Source: Tenebrio molitor (Eukaryota; Arthropoda; Insecta; Coleoptera; Tenebrionidae). Taken from it: 64,000 bases of DNA. A model generated the notes under the pieces. That model searched no databases and was not told the origin of the DNA. It saw nothing but the letters and a program-made list of their open reading frames with translations. The translations under genes and the position numbers were made by a program. Location of the stretch: contig NC_091049.1 of assembly GCF_963966145.1 (NCBI RefSeq), positions 19,282,001 through 19,346,000 on the forward strand, in the 5' to 3' direction. Positions 10,963 through 22,069 of the stretch are shown here, piece after piece (positions within the stretch are counted from its first letter, which is position 1; every line of letters starts with the position of its first letter).

Positions 10963-12327
10963 GGCTAGGGCCACACTACAGACTAAATAATTGGCGGATA
11001 ATTTAGTCCGATTGGGTAGCTTCCGCGCAACCACGCAAACTAAACTGTTTGGTTGGCTGTTAGTGGCGTTGGTGCGCAGACAATCCACTATTAATCGGCC
11101 GACTGCTCATGCACAGTTGATAAAATCAACGTGATTTTACTTAAATATGACATCTGACATAAGATAAAGATATCCTTCAGTGCAACATATTGAATAACTT
11201 TCATAATCATAAATTCAAAATCAAAATTTTTGCACTGTGCGAGTCACTGCTGATTTACTACATAACGCTGGTCTTTTTTCAATTTCTTCAATTCTAATAA
11301 CGAGTCATTAATTAAGGAATAAGGGTAATGTGAAGGCGGAGAAGACAGCAATAAAAAAGGGATTGCAAAGATGGTTTAAAAAAAACGTGTCGGAGCAATA
11401 AAGGAGAAAAAAAAAACAAAAATTTAAACTTTATGAGGGGCCCTAATAGAATTTGAAAGTTCATTCGAATTCATGGTCTTTTTTCACTTTTGGTAATGAA
11501 CAAAAATAATGAATAATTATTAACTGTTATTATCATAGTTCATAGTAGCGCGTTCCGACTGCGTCTTTACCTTAGCTTTAACGCATAAAAATATGTGTAA
11601 AAGAATCTAGTTTAATTCTGAATTATAGATATTTAAATAATAAAGCACGTCTCATTTTTTGCTGGAGTATTTCCTACTTTTGTTGGTATATTATTGTATT
11701 CTCAATTTGGTTGTAGGTCGTAAAATTTTATTGCATATTATGAGGGATTAACAGGCACAACGGTTGGGTTTGAAAAGGTTGGGATGCGGCGCGTGCCGTT
11801 TTCCGTACAATGCAAATATACAAAATGTACAATACTGTATTCTCAATTTGGTTGTAGGTCGTAAAATTTTATTGCATATTATGAGCGATTAACGGGCACA
11901 ATGGTTGGGTTTGAAAAGTACCATAAAATTTTACGACCTACAACCAAATTGAAAACACAGTAATTAAATACATATGAGATTTGACATAGGTTTAAAATAT
12001 CCTTTGGTGCAATATATTTTATTACTTTCATAATCATAAATTAAAAATCAAAATTTTTGCAATGCAGAGAGCCACTGCACGCATAATATGTGTGGATCAC
12101 CGACTGGATAGTCGGTGAATGTGCGCACTCGCATAGTACACCATGCTCTATCAATAGTTGGCCAACTTTCTTGTTAAAAGGGAATCGGGAAGTCCTTGCA
12201 ACTATTTTTCGATCAATCTGTCGGCCGACTATTATCGCTTTAGTGTGCGCACTCACATAAGTCCTTATACTTATTAAGAACCAACTAAATTGTCGGCTGA
12301 TGAAAAGTTTGTAGTGTGGCTCTAGCC
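10963..12327. mobile_element. PIF/Harbinger-like non-autonomous element, 1365 bp, TAA duplication
   Basis: Left end GGCTAGGGCCACACTAC, right end GTAGTGTGGCTCTAGCC, a near-perfect inverted repeat, flanked by TAA in the same orientation on both sides. That fits the 3-bp TWA duplications of Harbinger. Inside are two internal duplications: about 11146-11252 resembles 11975-12078, and about 11697-11800 resembles 11838-11917. An inverted copy of part of the latter lies at 11924-11955. No transposase frame is seen. Confidence 0.75.
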
Positions 12328-12439
12328 TAATTATGATTATTGTGACTATGAGCGATTAACGGACACAATGGTTTTGTCGAAAAGGTTGGGAAGCGGCGCG
12401 TGCGTGAATCATGCCCATGCGTAGGCTCCTTCCTTTAAT

Positions 12440-13190
12440 GTTGTTGTTGTTAAACATTGCGGTTTAGTTACGTTATGCAGGCTAGTGACGGTAAGTTGGT
12501 AAGTAGCAATTTAATAAAAATGATCTCAATGGCATGTACCAGTCAAGAACAAGAGGCGGTTGTCGTTCCTGTTAACGTTGATGTTAGAAATTCGGAAGAT
12601 ATTGTTGATGTTTTGATAAATAAATGCCGGTTTAGTAAACTTTCCTACGAAGATAAGTTAAATTAAACAGTTACAGAGACCCTGTCCTGATCTAAGTAAA
12701 ACTTTGGTATCTACTGGTAAACCGAATATGGCATTTACCAATTCGTGGTACGGAAAATATGATTGGCTTGTTGGCAGTAAATTACTTAAAAAACTTTTTT
12801 GTTGGCCATGTATTCTGTTCGTCACTAATAATGAATGAGACAGACAGACAACGGGGTATTCTGATTTGAAAAATTTAGGGCGTGCATTAGAGAAGCACAA
12901 TAAGAGTAAAGAGCATATTGCTTCTGCTTGTAAATTCGTTCTTTTCGGTAAACAAAACATTGCCACCATAATAGACCCCACGGCAACGGTCATACCACGT
13001 TGAAAACTCCCGGTTCTCGCCCGTAATAGTCCCCGCGCCGGAAAGTGGAAATAGAAAAGTTTAATAATAGCGTACGGGAAAATCGTGAAATTATCAATAG
13101 TCTAATTGATATTGCAAATTTTTGTGCCAGCAAGAGTTGTCGTTTATTTTCCATAATAAACACAAATGGCTTAGAGGTCAAGGTCAAAAA
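12440..13190 (+). pseudogene. hAT transposase relic, N-terminal TTF zinc-finger part
   Basis: After a 69-codon frame at 12457-12666, one stop leads into RPCPDLSKTLVSTG, then NSWYGKYDWLVGSKLLKKLF and CWPC, YSDLKNLGRALEKHNKSKEH (about 12850-12930), and VRENREIINSLIDIANF (13060-13120). This is the order of the TTF-type zinc-finger domain and following linker of ZMYM/DUF4371 hAT transposases. The first-Asp region never follows: a G-rich run at 13195 and unrelated sequence come next. The stop at 12664 and frame changes near 12850 and 13000 inactivate it. Confidence 0.8.
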
Positions 13191-13359
13191 AGGTGGTGGG
13201 GGGGTTCGTGCGCTCTCCAACTCCCCCTACTAAGATGGTATAATAATATTTTGTAACTTGCAACTGAATATTTCAATGTAATGTTTTAGATTTTTTACCG
13301 CTACGGCGACAAACCAGATCACTGTGGACTGGTGGCAAAACGGGTGGGTCCCAATTGTT

Positions 13360-13960
13360 TACTTTGATCGGCAAGAAATATTTTCAATTCATCAACTGAT
13401 TACCATCAAATTATGGACGCAAAAATGTTTGAAAAATGGTTCCAAGAACAACTTGTCCAGAAATTGACTTCCAATTCTGTTACAGTTATGGAGAACGCTG
13501 CTTACCATTCGCGACTGCTGATAAAAGACCCAACAAAGTCTTCACGAAAGGAAGAAATCATTAAATTTATGGAAGCGAAAAATATTGACTTGCCAGCGAA
13601 AAGAACGAAAATTGAACTTTTAAAAGTTATAGAAGACAGTAACATTTACAGGATTAAATCTTATGTTGTTGACAACTTAGCAAGAGAAAAAGGTCATATA
13701 GTTTTCAAGACTACCTCCTTACTATTGCATTTTCAATACAATCGAATTGATTTGGAGTCAACTGAAACATGCGGTAAGAAAGGGCAGCCACACTCCAAAT
13801 TTAAGCGCTTCGGTCGTAGATTTAATTAGAGCAAAGTTCAATAAAATCGATGCGACTTTATGAGAAAGTTGCGTAAAACATGTCATTACAGTAGAAAACA
13901 GTTATCTAAGTGATGTACCATTCTCCGAAATCATAATTCATGTTAACACTTTCACTGCCG
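13360..13960 (+). pseudogene. IS630/Tc1/mariner-type DDE transposase, long-spacing family, copy A
   Basis: The C-terminal half of a DDE transposase: STDYHQIMDAKMFEKWF (from about 13395), SVTVMENAAYHSRLLIKDPT with the second catalytic Asp changed to Glu, KNIDLPAKRTKIELL, GHIVFKT, then YNRIDLES where NPIELIWA is expected. VDLIRAKFNKI and KHVITVENSYLSD complete the tail to about 13930. Some 85 residues separate the second and third catalytic positions, much more than the 34-41 of classical Tc1/mariner. This resembles what has been called the DD82E (Sailor) group; that label is from memory and tentative. Copies B, C and D in this window belong to the same or a related family. Confidence 0.8.
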
Positions 13961-14119
13961 GCGTGAACTGTGGATCAAAAAAATTCCCACCAGGCACTGG
14001 TAAGGGATACACTTATAATATGGAAATTTAAGCATTCAAGAACCTAGATCAAGGTAAAACAACTCTAACACGAGTCGTGATGATACTAGACAACCCTGTA
14101 CTAAACTGCGAAAGGACAC

Positions 14120-14660
14120 TGAACTGGTACACAAGCGTTGAATTGGCAACACAATTCCTAATAAACGAAACCACCTGTACCCTGTTTTATTAGTTGGAAA
14201 AAGAATGGGAGATAAACGCCTCTGTATCGGGCTCTCAATAGAGTCACTGTAAAAGACCGCTACCCCTTGCCTATAGTAGAAGACCAATAGAGTCGTCTGT
14301 CAAGTTGCAAATATTTTACAAATTTGGATTTGTTTTCTGGATACCATCAAATATCGGTAGCAGAAGAATCTATTAAATATACAGCCTTTATAACTCAAGA
14401 TGGACGTTACGAATATTTAAGGATGCCCTTTGGGCTCTGTAATGCACCAACTATATTTCAGCGAATAATGAACACTGTTTTGGGACACTAACGATTCAGC
14501 AAAGTTTCTTGGTATTTAGATGACATACTGATTCCGGCTGTATCTGTAGACTAGGCTCTTTTCAAGGTTTTAAGAGAAGTACTTGAGTTAATTATAAAAG
14601 TCAGCCACACGTTAAAATTGTCGAAATACTTCTTCATTCGAACTCAAATTTAATATTTAG
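14120..14660 (+). pseudogene. Ty3/Gypsy reverse transcriptase fragment
   Basis: Blocks in order: DRYPLPIVEDQ (about 14258), NLDLFSGYHQISVAEES, YEYLRMPFGLCNAPTIFQRI and WYLDDILIP, which holds the YLDD active site at about 14515. A stop follows TVLGH and another sits at the end of the block before the active site. Only the RT core remains. The left border is vague. The piggyBac N-terminus starts within about 30 bp of the right border. Confidence 0.9.
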
Positions 14661-14679
14661 CATACGTTTAGCAAGTCAT

Positions 14680-16741
14680 CCATTCAACCTTCATCTTCTA
14701 AATTACATGCTGTAAATAAATTTCCAACACCGGCAATTGAGTCGGTTATTTCAACTTTTGCCATAGATTCCGAAAATTCTGATTCAGAGGATGAAGACAT
14801 ATCACATTTGACGTGGGGCCCTGTAGATGGTTCTCATTTGAAAGTTTTTGGTTTTGATGCAGGTGTAAAAGCAGAGTTCTATAATATGTATCAAAAAGAC
14901 CCGTACGACTTTTATAAGCTCTTTGTAACTGACGATATCATTGAACATATAGCTAAACAAACAAATCTGTATGCTCAGCAACAGCTAAGACATAAGGGTC
15001 CTTTCCAATCCAAAAAATCTGAACCTTGGGCTCCCACTAATACGGAAGAAATCGAACATTTTTTTGGAATCATATTATGGATGGGATTACTAAAAACTCC
15101 TCAGTTGCGAGACTACTGGAGCCGAAATTTTCTTTTTGAAACTACAGTAGAAGCTCGATTATCCGGAACAATGGGGGGTAGACCCATTCCGGATGATCGA
15201 AATTCCGGATAATACGGAGAATTTAAATAATTCCTGGTTGCAATGATCATGTTATTTTATTCAACATACAAATTAATTACAAAATGAGAAAAATTATATT
15301 AATGGAAATATGATGAAATTGAAGTCTATTTATGCTCAGTCATAGGTTTCCTTGATGCACAGTCTCTCCAACACAAAAACGTGAACTAATGAATTTTTCC
15401 ACAATAAGGTGTCAATTCCAGACAAAATAAATAGCGGGAATCAGATTTCCAGTCAAAACAATTATTTTATTATTTCTGAGAATCAGATTTCTATCTCATT
15501 AGAACTTTCCGGATAAAACGGAGGCCAAGAGCCAACAATTCCGGATAAAACGGTGAAATTGAAAAACACTTTTGTTGCGGATAATGCGGAGTTCCGGATT
15601 ACCGGGTTCCGGATAATCGAGCTTCTACTGTAATCTGAAAAAAATCATGAACCGTAATCACTTCGAGCAATTACTTACCATGCTTCATTTCAACGACAAT
15701 GAAGCAGCCGACAATCAAGACCAAGAAATCGATAGAATTCATAAAATAAGGCCTCTAATGCAGAAACTTCTTACCCGTTTTCAAGATGTTGTGAATCCCG
15801 AACGGAACGTTTGCATTGATGAGACTATGGTGCCATTTCGTGGTCGACTCAAATTCAAACAATATATAAAAAACAAGCGTCACAAATTTGGCATCAAATT
15901 ATACAAACTTTGCCTAGAGAGCGGCTATACTTACGATGTAAAAATTTATTGCGGAAAAGATACTCAGCAAGGTGGAAATGCATCGTCTAATGTTGTAATG
16001 TCCCTAAAGAGTAGTTTATTGGACACTGGCCGGACATTATATACTGACAATTTTTATACAAGTGTTACACTAGCCCATGAATTGATAAAACGTAAAACTC
16101 ACCTGGTTAGCACAGTTAGAACAAACAGGAAAATGAACTGTGTTGACGTGACAAAACAGAAAATAAAGAAAAACGAAATATTAGCTCGCGAAAGTAACAC
16201 AGGTATTGTGATGTTGAAATGGTGTGACAAAAGAGATATGCTAATGCTCAGTACAAAGCACACAAATCAAACAAAAAAGGTCCAGCAAAGAGGTAATGAT
16301 TGTTGACTATAACGAATCTAAAGCATTTATAGATCTATCGGATCAAATGAAGGCATATTCACATTGTTTGAGAAGAGGTAATAAATGGTACGGAAAATTA
16401 GCTACTGAACTATTATTTGGCAGTGCAATTGTAAATGCTTATGCCGTGCACAAGGAAGTAACGCAAAATAAAATTTCAATAACTGACTTCAAAAAATTAG
16501 TAGTTCTCAAGTTGTTGGGTCAGTTCTTCAATGAAAATAGGGACGATCCAAAACAAGTTGGTAACAACCATCAACTTGTGGAGTCAAGGATGTGTTGTTT
16601 GCTATGCGAAAATAAAAGACGAGCTTGGAAGAAAAGAAGCCCAAAACAAATGTAATTGAACAAAATCTCAATGCAACATTTGTAAAAAATATTACTGTCG
16701 AACATGCTTTTTAAGGCAGCATAAATTTGAAAAAAATTATT
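14680..16741 (+). pseudogene. piggyBac transposase, nearly complete, split by a pogo-type MITE
   Basis: The best preserved piggyBac here. N-terminal acidic Ser/Asp/Glu stretch, then WAPTNTEEIEHFFGIILWMG and PQLRDYWSRN (to 15142). A 486-bp insertion at a TA interrupts it. Removing the insertion and one TA restores the frame, which continues with HFEQLLTMLHF. Catalytic Asp residues are visible in VCIDETMVPFRGR (about 15810), RTLYTDNFYTS (about 16035) and DYNESKAFIDLSDQM (16302-16345). A frameshift near 16295 separates the last block. The C-terminal finger CNICKKYYCRTCFLRQHK ends at about 16725, one frame and one stop away. No TTAA-flanked ends were recognised. Confidence 0.93.
15145..15630. mobile_element. 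pogo/Tigger-type MITE, 486 bp, in the piggyBac gene
   Basis: Ends CAGTAGAAGCTCGATTATCC and its exact reverse complement, flanked by TA (15143-15144 and 15631-15632). CAGTA..CTCGATTATCCG ends are typical of pogo/Tigger elements in animals. Repeated TCCGGATAA-like motifs fill both subterminal regions. No coding region. Its target, the piggyBac frame, is rejoined exactly by removing it. Confidence 0.9.
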
Positions 16742-17121
16742 AGAATAAGTTGATATGTAATTTCAAGAAAATATTAGCTAATATAAACCTTTTCTACCTT
16801 AGGAGATTTTTTTGTGACAATTAATTCAATATCTTTCATAAATTTATCCCAATTCAGCTTACACAGTTGTAATCCTCAGACCGGGGTTTTTCAACGTGCA
16901 TTGCATTTGTATTATGCCGTGGGCTGCGGTTGAAGGCACGCTGTCCGAAGGAAACTCGAGCGGCGTGTCACCGCGTTGATGATACGCGGTCCGAAGGCTC
17001 CGTGCTAGTGAGTCACCGCATTGATGCCACCCGGGGCTCAACGTCAACTTTGCGTTAAAAGTGGTTTGTTTACGTGAAATCGGAGGTGTTGTTCCGAGAT
17101 CTGTAGTGGCCATAACTAAAG
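16742..17121. other. GC-richer spacer with a 46-bp tandem duplication
   Basis: No recognisable gene. Two diverged 46-bp copies starting GTCCGAAGG lie at 16943-16988 and 16989-17034, both containing GTCACCGC and TTGATG. The base composition differs from the AT-rich flanks. It may be the untranslated part of the Gypsy element that follows. Confidence 0.5.
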
Positions 17122-17690
17122 GTGAAGCAGTATTGCACATATGTATCAAACATCAGTGGTATGGACGTTACTGTTAAAAAGAATGATAATGTGGAAAGAG
17201 GTAAACCGTATCGCGAAGGTACTTTCCGAGTTGAAGTAAATGATGATCCAATTGAGTTATCTGAAATCAATAGCAAACTAAGTGGTTACAAACTACTCGA
17301 GCTAAAAGGATTACTATGGGACTATCAAGATTTGGTGGCTAGAAATATACGTCAATTGGGGTGTACCAACGTGTTGGAGATGGACCTTCAGCTGACAGAT
17401 GACGAGCCAGTTTTCTACAGACCATACTGCATGTCATTCGGCGAATGTGGAGAGATAGAGCGCATCGTCCAGGAACTGAATGAAGCCGATATAATCGAAG
17501 AAACGGACTCACCGTTTGCAAGTCCAGTTTTGTTGGTGCGGGAAAAAAAGTGGTGAGTTTTGGATGTGTGTGGATTACCGTAAACTCAACAACGAAACTG
17601 TGGAACAGCATTATCCACTACCCCACATAGATGATCAGCTGGATCGGTTGCGAGGTCAGGTATACTCTACAACCTTACGCTTTACCAACA
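17122..17690 (+). pseudogene. Ty3/Gypsy pol fragment: start of reverse transcriptase
   Basis: An open frame to 17556 reads LKGLLWDYQDLVARNIRQLG, EMDLQLTDDEPVFYRPY, ELNEADIIEETDSPFASPV and LLVREKK. A one-base shift leads to FWMCVDYRKLNNETVEQHYP and PHIDDQLDRLRG (to about 17665). This is the region from the protease-RT linker through RT motif 2. The active-site part is absent: the sequence switches to other transposon DNA at about 17690. The wording differs from the RT piece at 14.3 kb. Confidence 0.9.
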
Positions 17691-17699
17691 ACTGTTACG

Positions 17700-18570
17700 C
17701 AATCCATAGCTTCGGTTATTAATGAACCCTCGACATCGAGGGGTCCAAGTGGTTTTAACGTTCTGCCAAATGATGTTCATCCCCTCCCTAAAATGGCACA
17801 AGAACAACGTAGCTCAAAATCAAGGAAATCTGGTACTCGTAGCATTGAAAGGTCGTACAGCGCTAAAAAAAAATACATGCCTTTAAAGCCCATTAAAAGG
17901 GGTATGAAGGTGTGGGCAATGGCTTGTGTTAACACAGGGTATTTGATATATTTTGACGTTTAGCAAGGCAAGTCTGAAAATCCTGACAATTTAGCCTTAA
18001 GAGAAAAAGTTGTCATAAAACTGTCGCAAAGTGTAGCTGGGGATGGATATTGTTTATATTACTTTTTCTCGTCATTTCCACTACTACAGAGATTGTTGGA
18101 CAACAAAATATTTGCGTGTGGAACGTTTCGGACTAACAGAAAACAGTTCCCACACACCAAATTGTGTGCAAATAAAGCCCTAACATTAGGGCAATTGATT
18201 TTGGTTCTTCCGGAGTTATTACAGTATATAAGTGGAAGGATAGAAGTAGCAAACCCGTCATAGCGGTCAGCAATATGATGATCCTTCAGACAAAACCCAA
18301 GTACAGAGACGAAATAAGAAAGTGAAAAAGGAAGACGTAGTATGTCCAAGAGCTATACGAGAATATGGCTTACATATTGGGGGTGTTGATCATTTCGATC
18401 AGTTACACTCAACATATAATCTTTCATGGAAATAACGCCGATGGTGGATGAAATTGTTTTTTTTATTTCCTCGAAGCAGCGGTAGTGAATTCTTACATTC
18501 TCTATCAAACGCAGCACAAAAGTGAAAATCCTCGTTTCACTCGCGTTTTAAAATGGCCCACGCGTGCCAA
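17700..18570 (+). pseudogene. piggyBac (PGBD4-like) transposase relic
   Basis: From about 17870: KKKYMPLKPIKRGMKVWAMA and TGYLIYFDV, the block after the first catalytic Asp in PGBD4-like proteins. Next are VVIKLSQSV, YFFSSFPLLQRLLD with the second-Asp motif changed, IFACGTFRTNRKQFP, VYKWKDRSSKPVIAVSN and VDHFDQLHSTYNLSW in a shifted frame (about 18385-18425), and YFLEAAVVNSYILYQ (18465-18510). At 17720-17850 a short PSTSRGPSGFN..PLPK stretch resembles the tail of pogo-type DDE proteins; that is a weak call. Stops and frameshifts throughout. Confidence 0.85.
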
Positions 18571-18719
18571 AAAAGGCCCAATTTACACACAAACTCGTCA
18601 AATAAACTACTATTAAATCCACTACTGTAACATTGCAAGGTAATGATGTACGAGTATATCTTTGTTTTTTCACTACTAGTCTTAGAAGGCGTCATTATTG
18701 ACTCTCCCAGAAGTACCGA

Positions 18720-18820
18720 GCGATCATTTAAAAAATAAATCGAGTTTGCTTTGAAGCCTATGCTATAGCATGGGTTGCCATAGGTAACACGCCGACTCGA
18801 TTTATTTTTTAATTGATCGC
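18720..18820. mobile_element. Hairpin MITE, 101 bp
   Basis: Arms of 26 bp, starting GCGATCATTTAAAAAATAAA on the left, with the mirror at 18795-18820 (one mismatch). The same terminal sequence, GTGCGATCAATTAAAAA, opens a 111-bp hairpin at 59973-60083, so this is a small dispersed family. Confidence 0.75.
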
Positions 18821-19348
18821 ACCGTAGTAGTAGTAGTTAATAATTTTTCTTTATTAACCAGTGGTTAATAATGAACAGCCGTCACCTAGCAACGAAAGAT
18901 TTTCTTTGATTTCATTGGTTAACAGACGATTTTCAATTTTCATAGCAACCGTTGAAAAATGAGAACTCGGATCGTCGCATCGGAAAAAATAATTTAACTA
19001 ATAATTATTATTAGAAAGGGTTTTAACGTATCTAGTACACCAGGGTAGAGAAGACAATTTTAAGCCGAGGTAGTTCATTATAATTCATTCATTCAGAATA
19101 AAGAAGCGAGACTTAATTTTCCTGGAAGAGAATAAATTATTATTAATGATGTATTTTTGTTATTTATTTATTAATAGCATTATATTCTCCTCCTTACAAA
19201 ATTAGGTCAACCGCAAGCTTCCCGTTCACAACCCCAAACATAACTAACACCAGACAATTTTTTCCAACCCCCTACAAAAAATTCATCCTTCAAAGCATTT
19301 CTTGGTAATTATTTTATTTTACAGAGACAAGAATATTGCAAAATACTA

Positions 19349-19505
19349 AGGCCCGGTTTCTGGAACGGCCCGATAAGTTAACGGTCGGTAAAGTCAACCG
19401 TTGCTATAGAAACGCTAGAAAGTAACCAATCACATTACGTGATTTTTGTATTTATCGGAGAGTTAACTAACTGGCCCGATAAAATTGTTTCGAGAAACCG
19501 GGCCT
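19349..19505. mobile_element. MITE, 157 bp, TA-flanked
   Basis: Ends AGGCCCGGTTTCT and AGAAACCGGGCCT, inverted, with TA on both sides. GGCCCGATAA-type motifs repeat inside. No coding region. Confidence 0.75.
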
Positions 19506-19759
19506 TAGTATGTATTTAACTTGCGTATAAAGCACTTTTTTATGCACAGAATTACAACACTCCATAAGCTGGTGTATGTAAAACTCCCTATTGTAAAAAA
19601 TTGGTGGTGCTTCATACTCATATTGGATATTTAGCAATATTTAGCTGTTTCTTTTGGCGGTGCTATTATTGTTACACCGTCCTCATCTGAGGTTAACACA
19701 GAAACTAAGCAAGATAAAACTAACTGAAAAAGTATAGTTTGTCGATCGATCCGAAACCA

Positions 19760-20405
19760 AGTCCGATCCACCGTCGAAGGATCGGCTGGAGAAGTGGAGG
19801 AGCCGGCGACAAGAGATCGCCTTGGCCCTCGCCGAGAAGGAGAAACCGGCACCCGTGGCCGTCGCTGCGATACAGCTTTCCTCGCTGGAAAAACCCAAGT
19901 TTTCTGCAGGACCGCGCTATAACCCCGTCTTGTTCCTGGAGAAGTTCGAAAGCTACTACGGCCAGGTCAGGGAATATCGCCCCGATAAGTTGGACGAGGT
20001 GATCTCGTGCCTCCTCCGCGAGGCCGAGGACTTTGTACTTGCCCACAGGCATATTCTAACGGATTTCTCTAGCTTCAAGGAGGAATTCCTTAGGTTCTTC
20101 TGGTCGAAGGCCAAGCGGAAGCAGCTCCGGAAGGAACTATTGGCGGAACAATACGATCCGACGCGGGGAACCTCGATGGTGCAGTTTTTTACTCGGCAAT
20201 ACGCATGCTGGTATAAAACAAAAAGAGATGGCCGCTTGGTGGGATGCGGCTCGAAGAAATTAACCATTGAACCAACAACGAGAAACCAAATGAAGATGGC
20301 TATCACGGCAGAGCAACTCAAACTCATACCAAAGCCGGCTGGTCCACGAAGAAGAGGGAGGAACCAACCGAAACACGGAACCGGTATGAAAGTGATCTCC
20401 TAACC
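19760..20405 (+). pseudogene. Ty3/Gypsy gag (capsid) relic, type 1
   Basis: A 193-codon frame (19822-20403) reads KPKFSAGPRYNPVLFLEKFE, LDEVISCLLREAEDFV, SFKEEFLRFFWSKAKRKQLR and EQYDPTRGTSMVQFFTRQY, the retroviral-type capsid fold of insect Gypsy gag proteins. It runs on into a basic region and stops at 20401. No zinc knuckle is attached. The region is clearly richer in G+C than its surroundings, suggesting an element with different codon use. The protein that follows starts a second, different gag. Confidence 0.8.
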
Positions 20406-20529
20406 GAGCTCGATGAAGAGGGGGGGTGGCTCTAGAAAATGACCGCAAACTCCCAGGGCCGCAGAACTCGTGGCAAAGATAGCCGCAATTCGGAGCTTGG
20501 TAAGTAACCTCAAGATGGAGGATGTCATC

Positions 20530-21720
20530 CAATGAGTGGACGGCAGCGTCAAGGCAAACACCAGGGAAGTAGCGAGACCATGCCAGAACAATTAGAGAGT
20601 CTCATTAGGAGACTCGCACCAAAGGAGAATCCGAAACACTTCACTCATTGCACGGCAAGATTCAGTGGTACCAGGCAACACGAGGCAGTTGAAGAATTCA
20701 TCGCTTCGGTCGACTTCTTTAAATCATCAAAAGGTATTAGCGACGCAAGCGCCCTTCTTGGCCTCCAACTGCTGGTAGAAGGTCAAGCTCACACATGGTG
20801 GGTTGGAATCAAAACACTGGCAACCGCCTAGGAGAATGCAAAAAAGTTCATCAGGGAAGAATACGCTCCGAGACTACCAGCATACCAGATATAACTTGAT
20901 ATCTTTGGAGAAAAACAAGACCGGAACACGCCGACTAGCACGTTTATAATCAAGAAAAGAGCCCTCTTCCCGTTACTCGAGAACCCCCACGACGAAAACG
21001 CTTAGGTGAAAATGGTGTTTGGCTTGCTACGATTGGAAATATGCGAGAGATTTACATTCAGCAGCACTGATTCCTTCTTAAAACTGTTGACAGCTGTTCG
21101 AGGAATAGAAGCCAGCCTTCGCAAAAAACAAAACGAACCAACAGGAAACGGAGAAAAAGAATCCCTGCGAAAAATGTACATTTTGCAAAAACCCCGGCCA
21201 CGACGGCGACGTTTCGATTTGCAGAAAGAAAATAAGAGCCGAATAAGAAAATGGGCCAACGAAATCTACAAAAAATGAGCTACGATGCTACGGATGCGGC
21301 CAACCTGGGGTCATCAGACGAAACTGTACGAAGTGCTCGCCGCCACAACGCGCTAAACGTTGAAATCCTGGAACGGCCGGCCGTGGACATAGAGATCTGC
21401 GGTTCTCCAGGAACCGCCTTTCTAGATTCAGTCGCCAGAACAAGCCTCGCCAGCCCACGGTTACAAGACATCTTCGTCAAGATAAAGCTATCCTTCCAGG
21501 AACGCACGCCACGGGTAGTACTAGCCACAGGAAATTCCGAAGTTCAAACAGTAAGAACTGTCACGGTCCCAATTAAACTGAAAGGACGAACTTTCCAAAC
21601 ACCCTTCGTATGTGCTCAAGGAGGTCCGGATGTAGTCACCTTGCTAGGCGCCGACTTCGCCAGGATCGCAGGCAAAAACTGTATTGGTTTTTCTTGGGCG
21701 ATTCCATTGTTGCTTTCCAT
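20530..21720 (+). pseudogene. Ty3/Gypsy gag (Arc-like) with zinc knuckles and protease
   Basis: Capsid: HCTARFSGTRQHEAVEEFIA, ALLGLQLLVEGQAHTWWVG, KKFIREEYAPRLPAYQI and STFIIKKRALFPLLENP (20640-20985) match the gag group that includes the insect Arc proteins. Stops at 20831, 20895 and 21004 interrupt it. Zinc knuckles follow: CTFCKNPGHDGDVSIC (21175-21225) and CYGCGQPGVIRRNC with the His missing (about 21289-21330). A retropepsin domain ends it: VDIEICGSPGTAFLDSVART, where the catalytic DTGA is DSVA, and then LLGADF (21355-21670). No RT follows; the sequence turns to unrelated DNA. Confidence 0.85.
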
Positions 21721-22069
21721 GGACCAATGATTTAAATTTTATTCAATAATGTCATCTAAGGTAAGAATCTTTCATTAAATTTACGTTGCTTTCATCTAGA
21801 AATTTGGAGTTCCAATGTTAAACAGCGATTATTGTTTGGTGTTGTGGTTGACGACGAAAATGAGTTTATATTATTTGTGGTTATTATCACTGATGGTATG
21901 TTATATTTTGTATTGTGTTAGTTATGTTTATTTAAACCATATTTTTCAGAAATATTGGGGTCTAATTTAATTCTGTGTAATTTCTCCCTTAAAGACGCTC
22001 TCCATTTTTTTTAATGTAAAAGGCTGGACAAGACGTCAAGAGGATAAGGGGAGAAAGTTTTTTGTGGAA
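21721..22069. other. No recognisable gene
   Basis: AT-rich sequence between the gag relic and a hAT transposase. A short MSSK frame at 21748 runs straight into a GTAAGA donor-like site at 21761, so an upstream exon of the hAT gene is conceivable. Nothing firmer is visible. Confidence 0.3.

Larger units (their letters stand above)
18571..19759. other. Intergenic region with two small MITEs
   Basis: No coding region recognised. It carries a 101-bp hairpin at 18720-18820 and a 157-bp MITE at 19349-19505. An AATAAA and a purine-rich tract at 19095-19130 could be the end of a long terminal repeat, but no matching partner is seen in this window. Confidence 0.45.

Noticed and set aside
17700..17850. 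Separate pogo transposase gene
   Set aside because: Only a 40-residue Pro/Ser/Lys-rich stretch resembles a pogo tail; not enough for a separate call.
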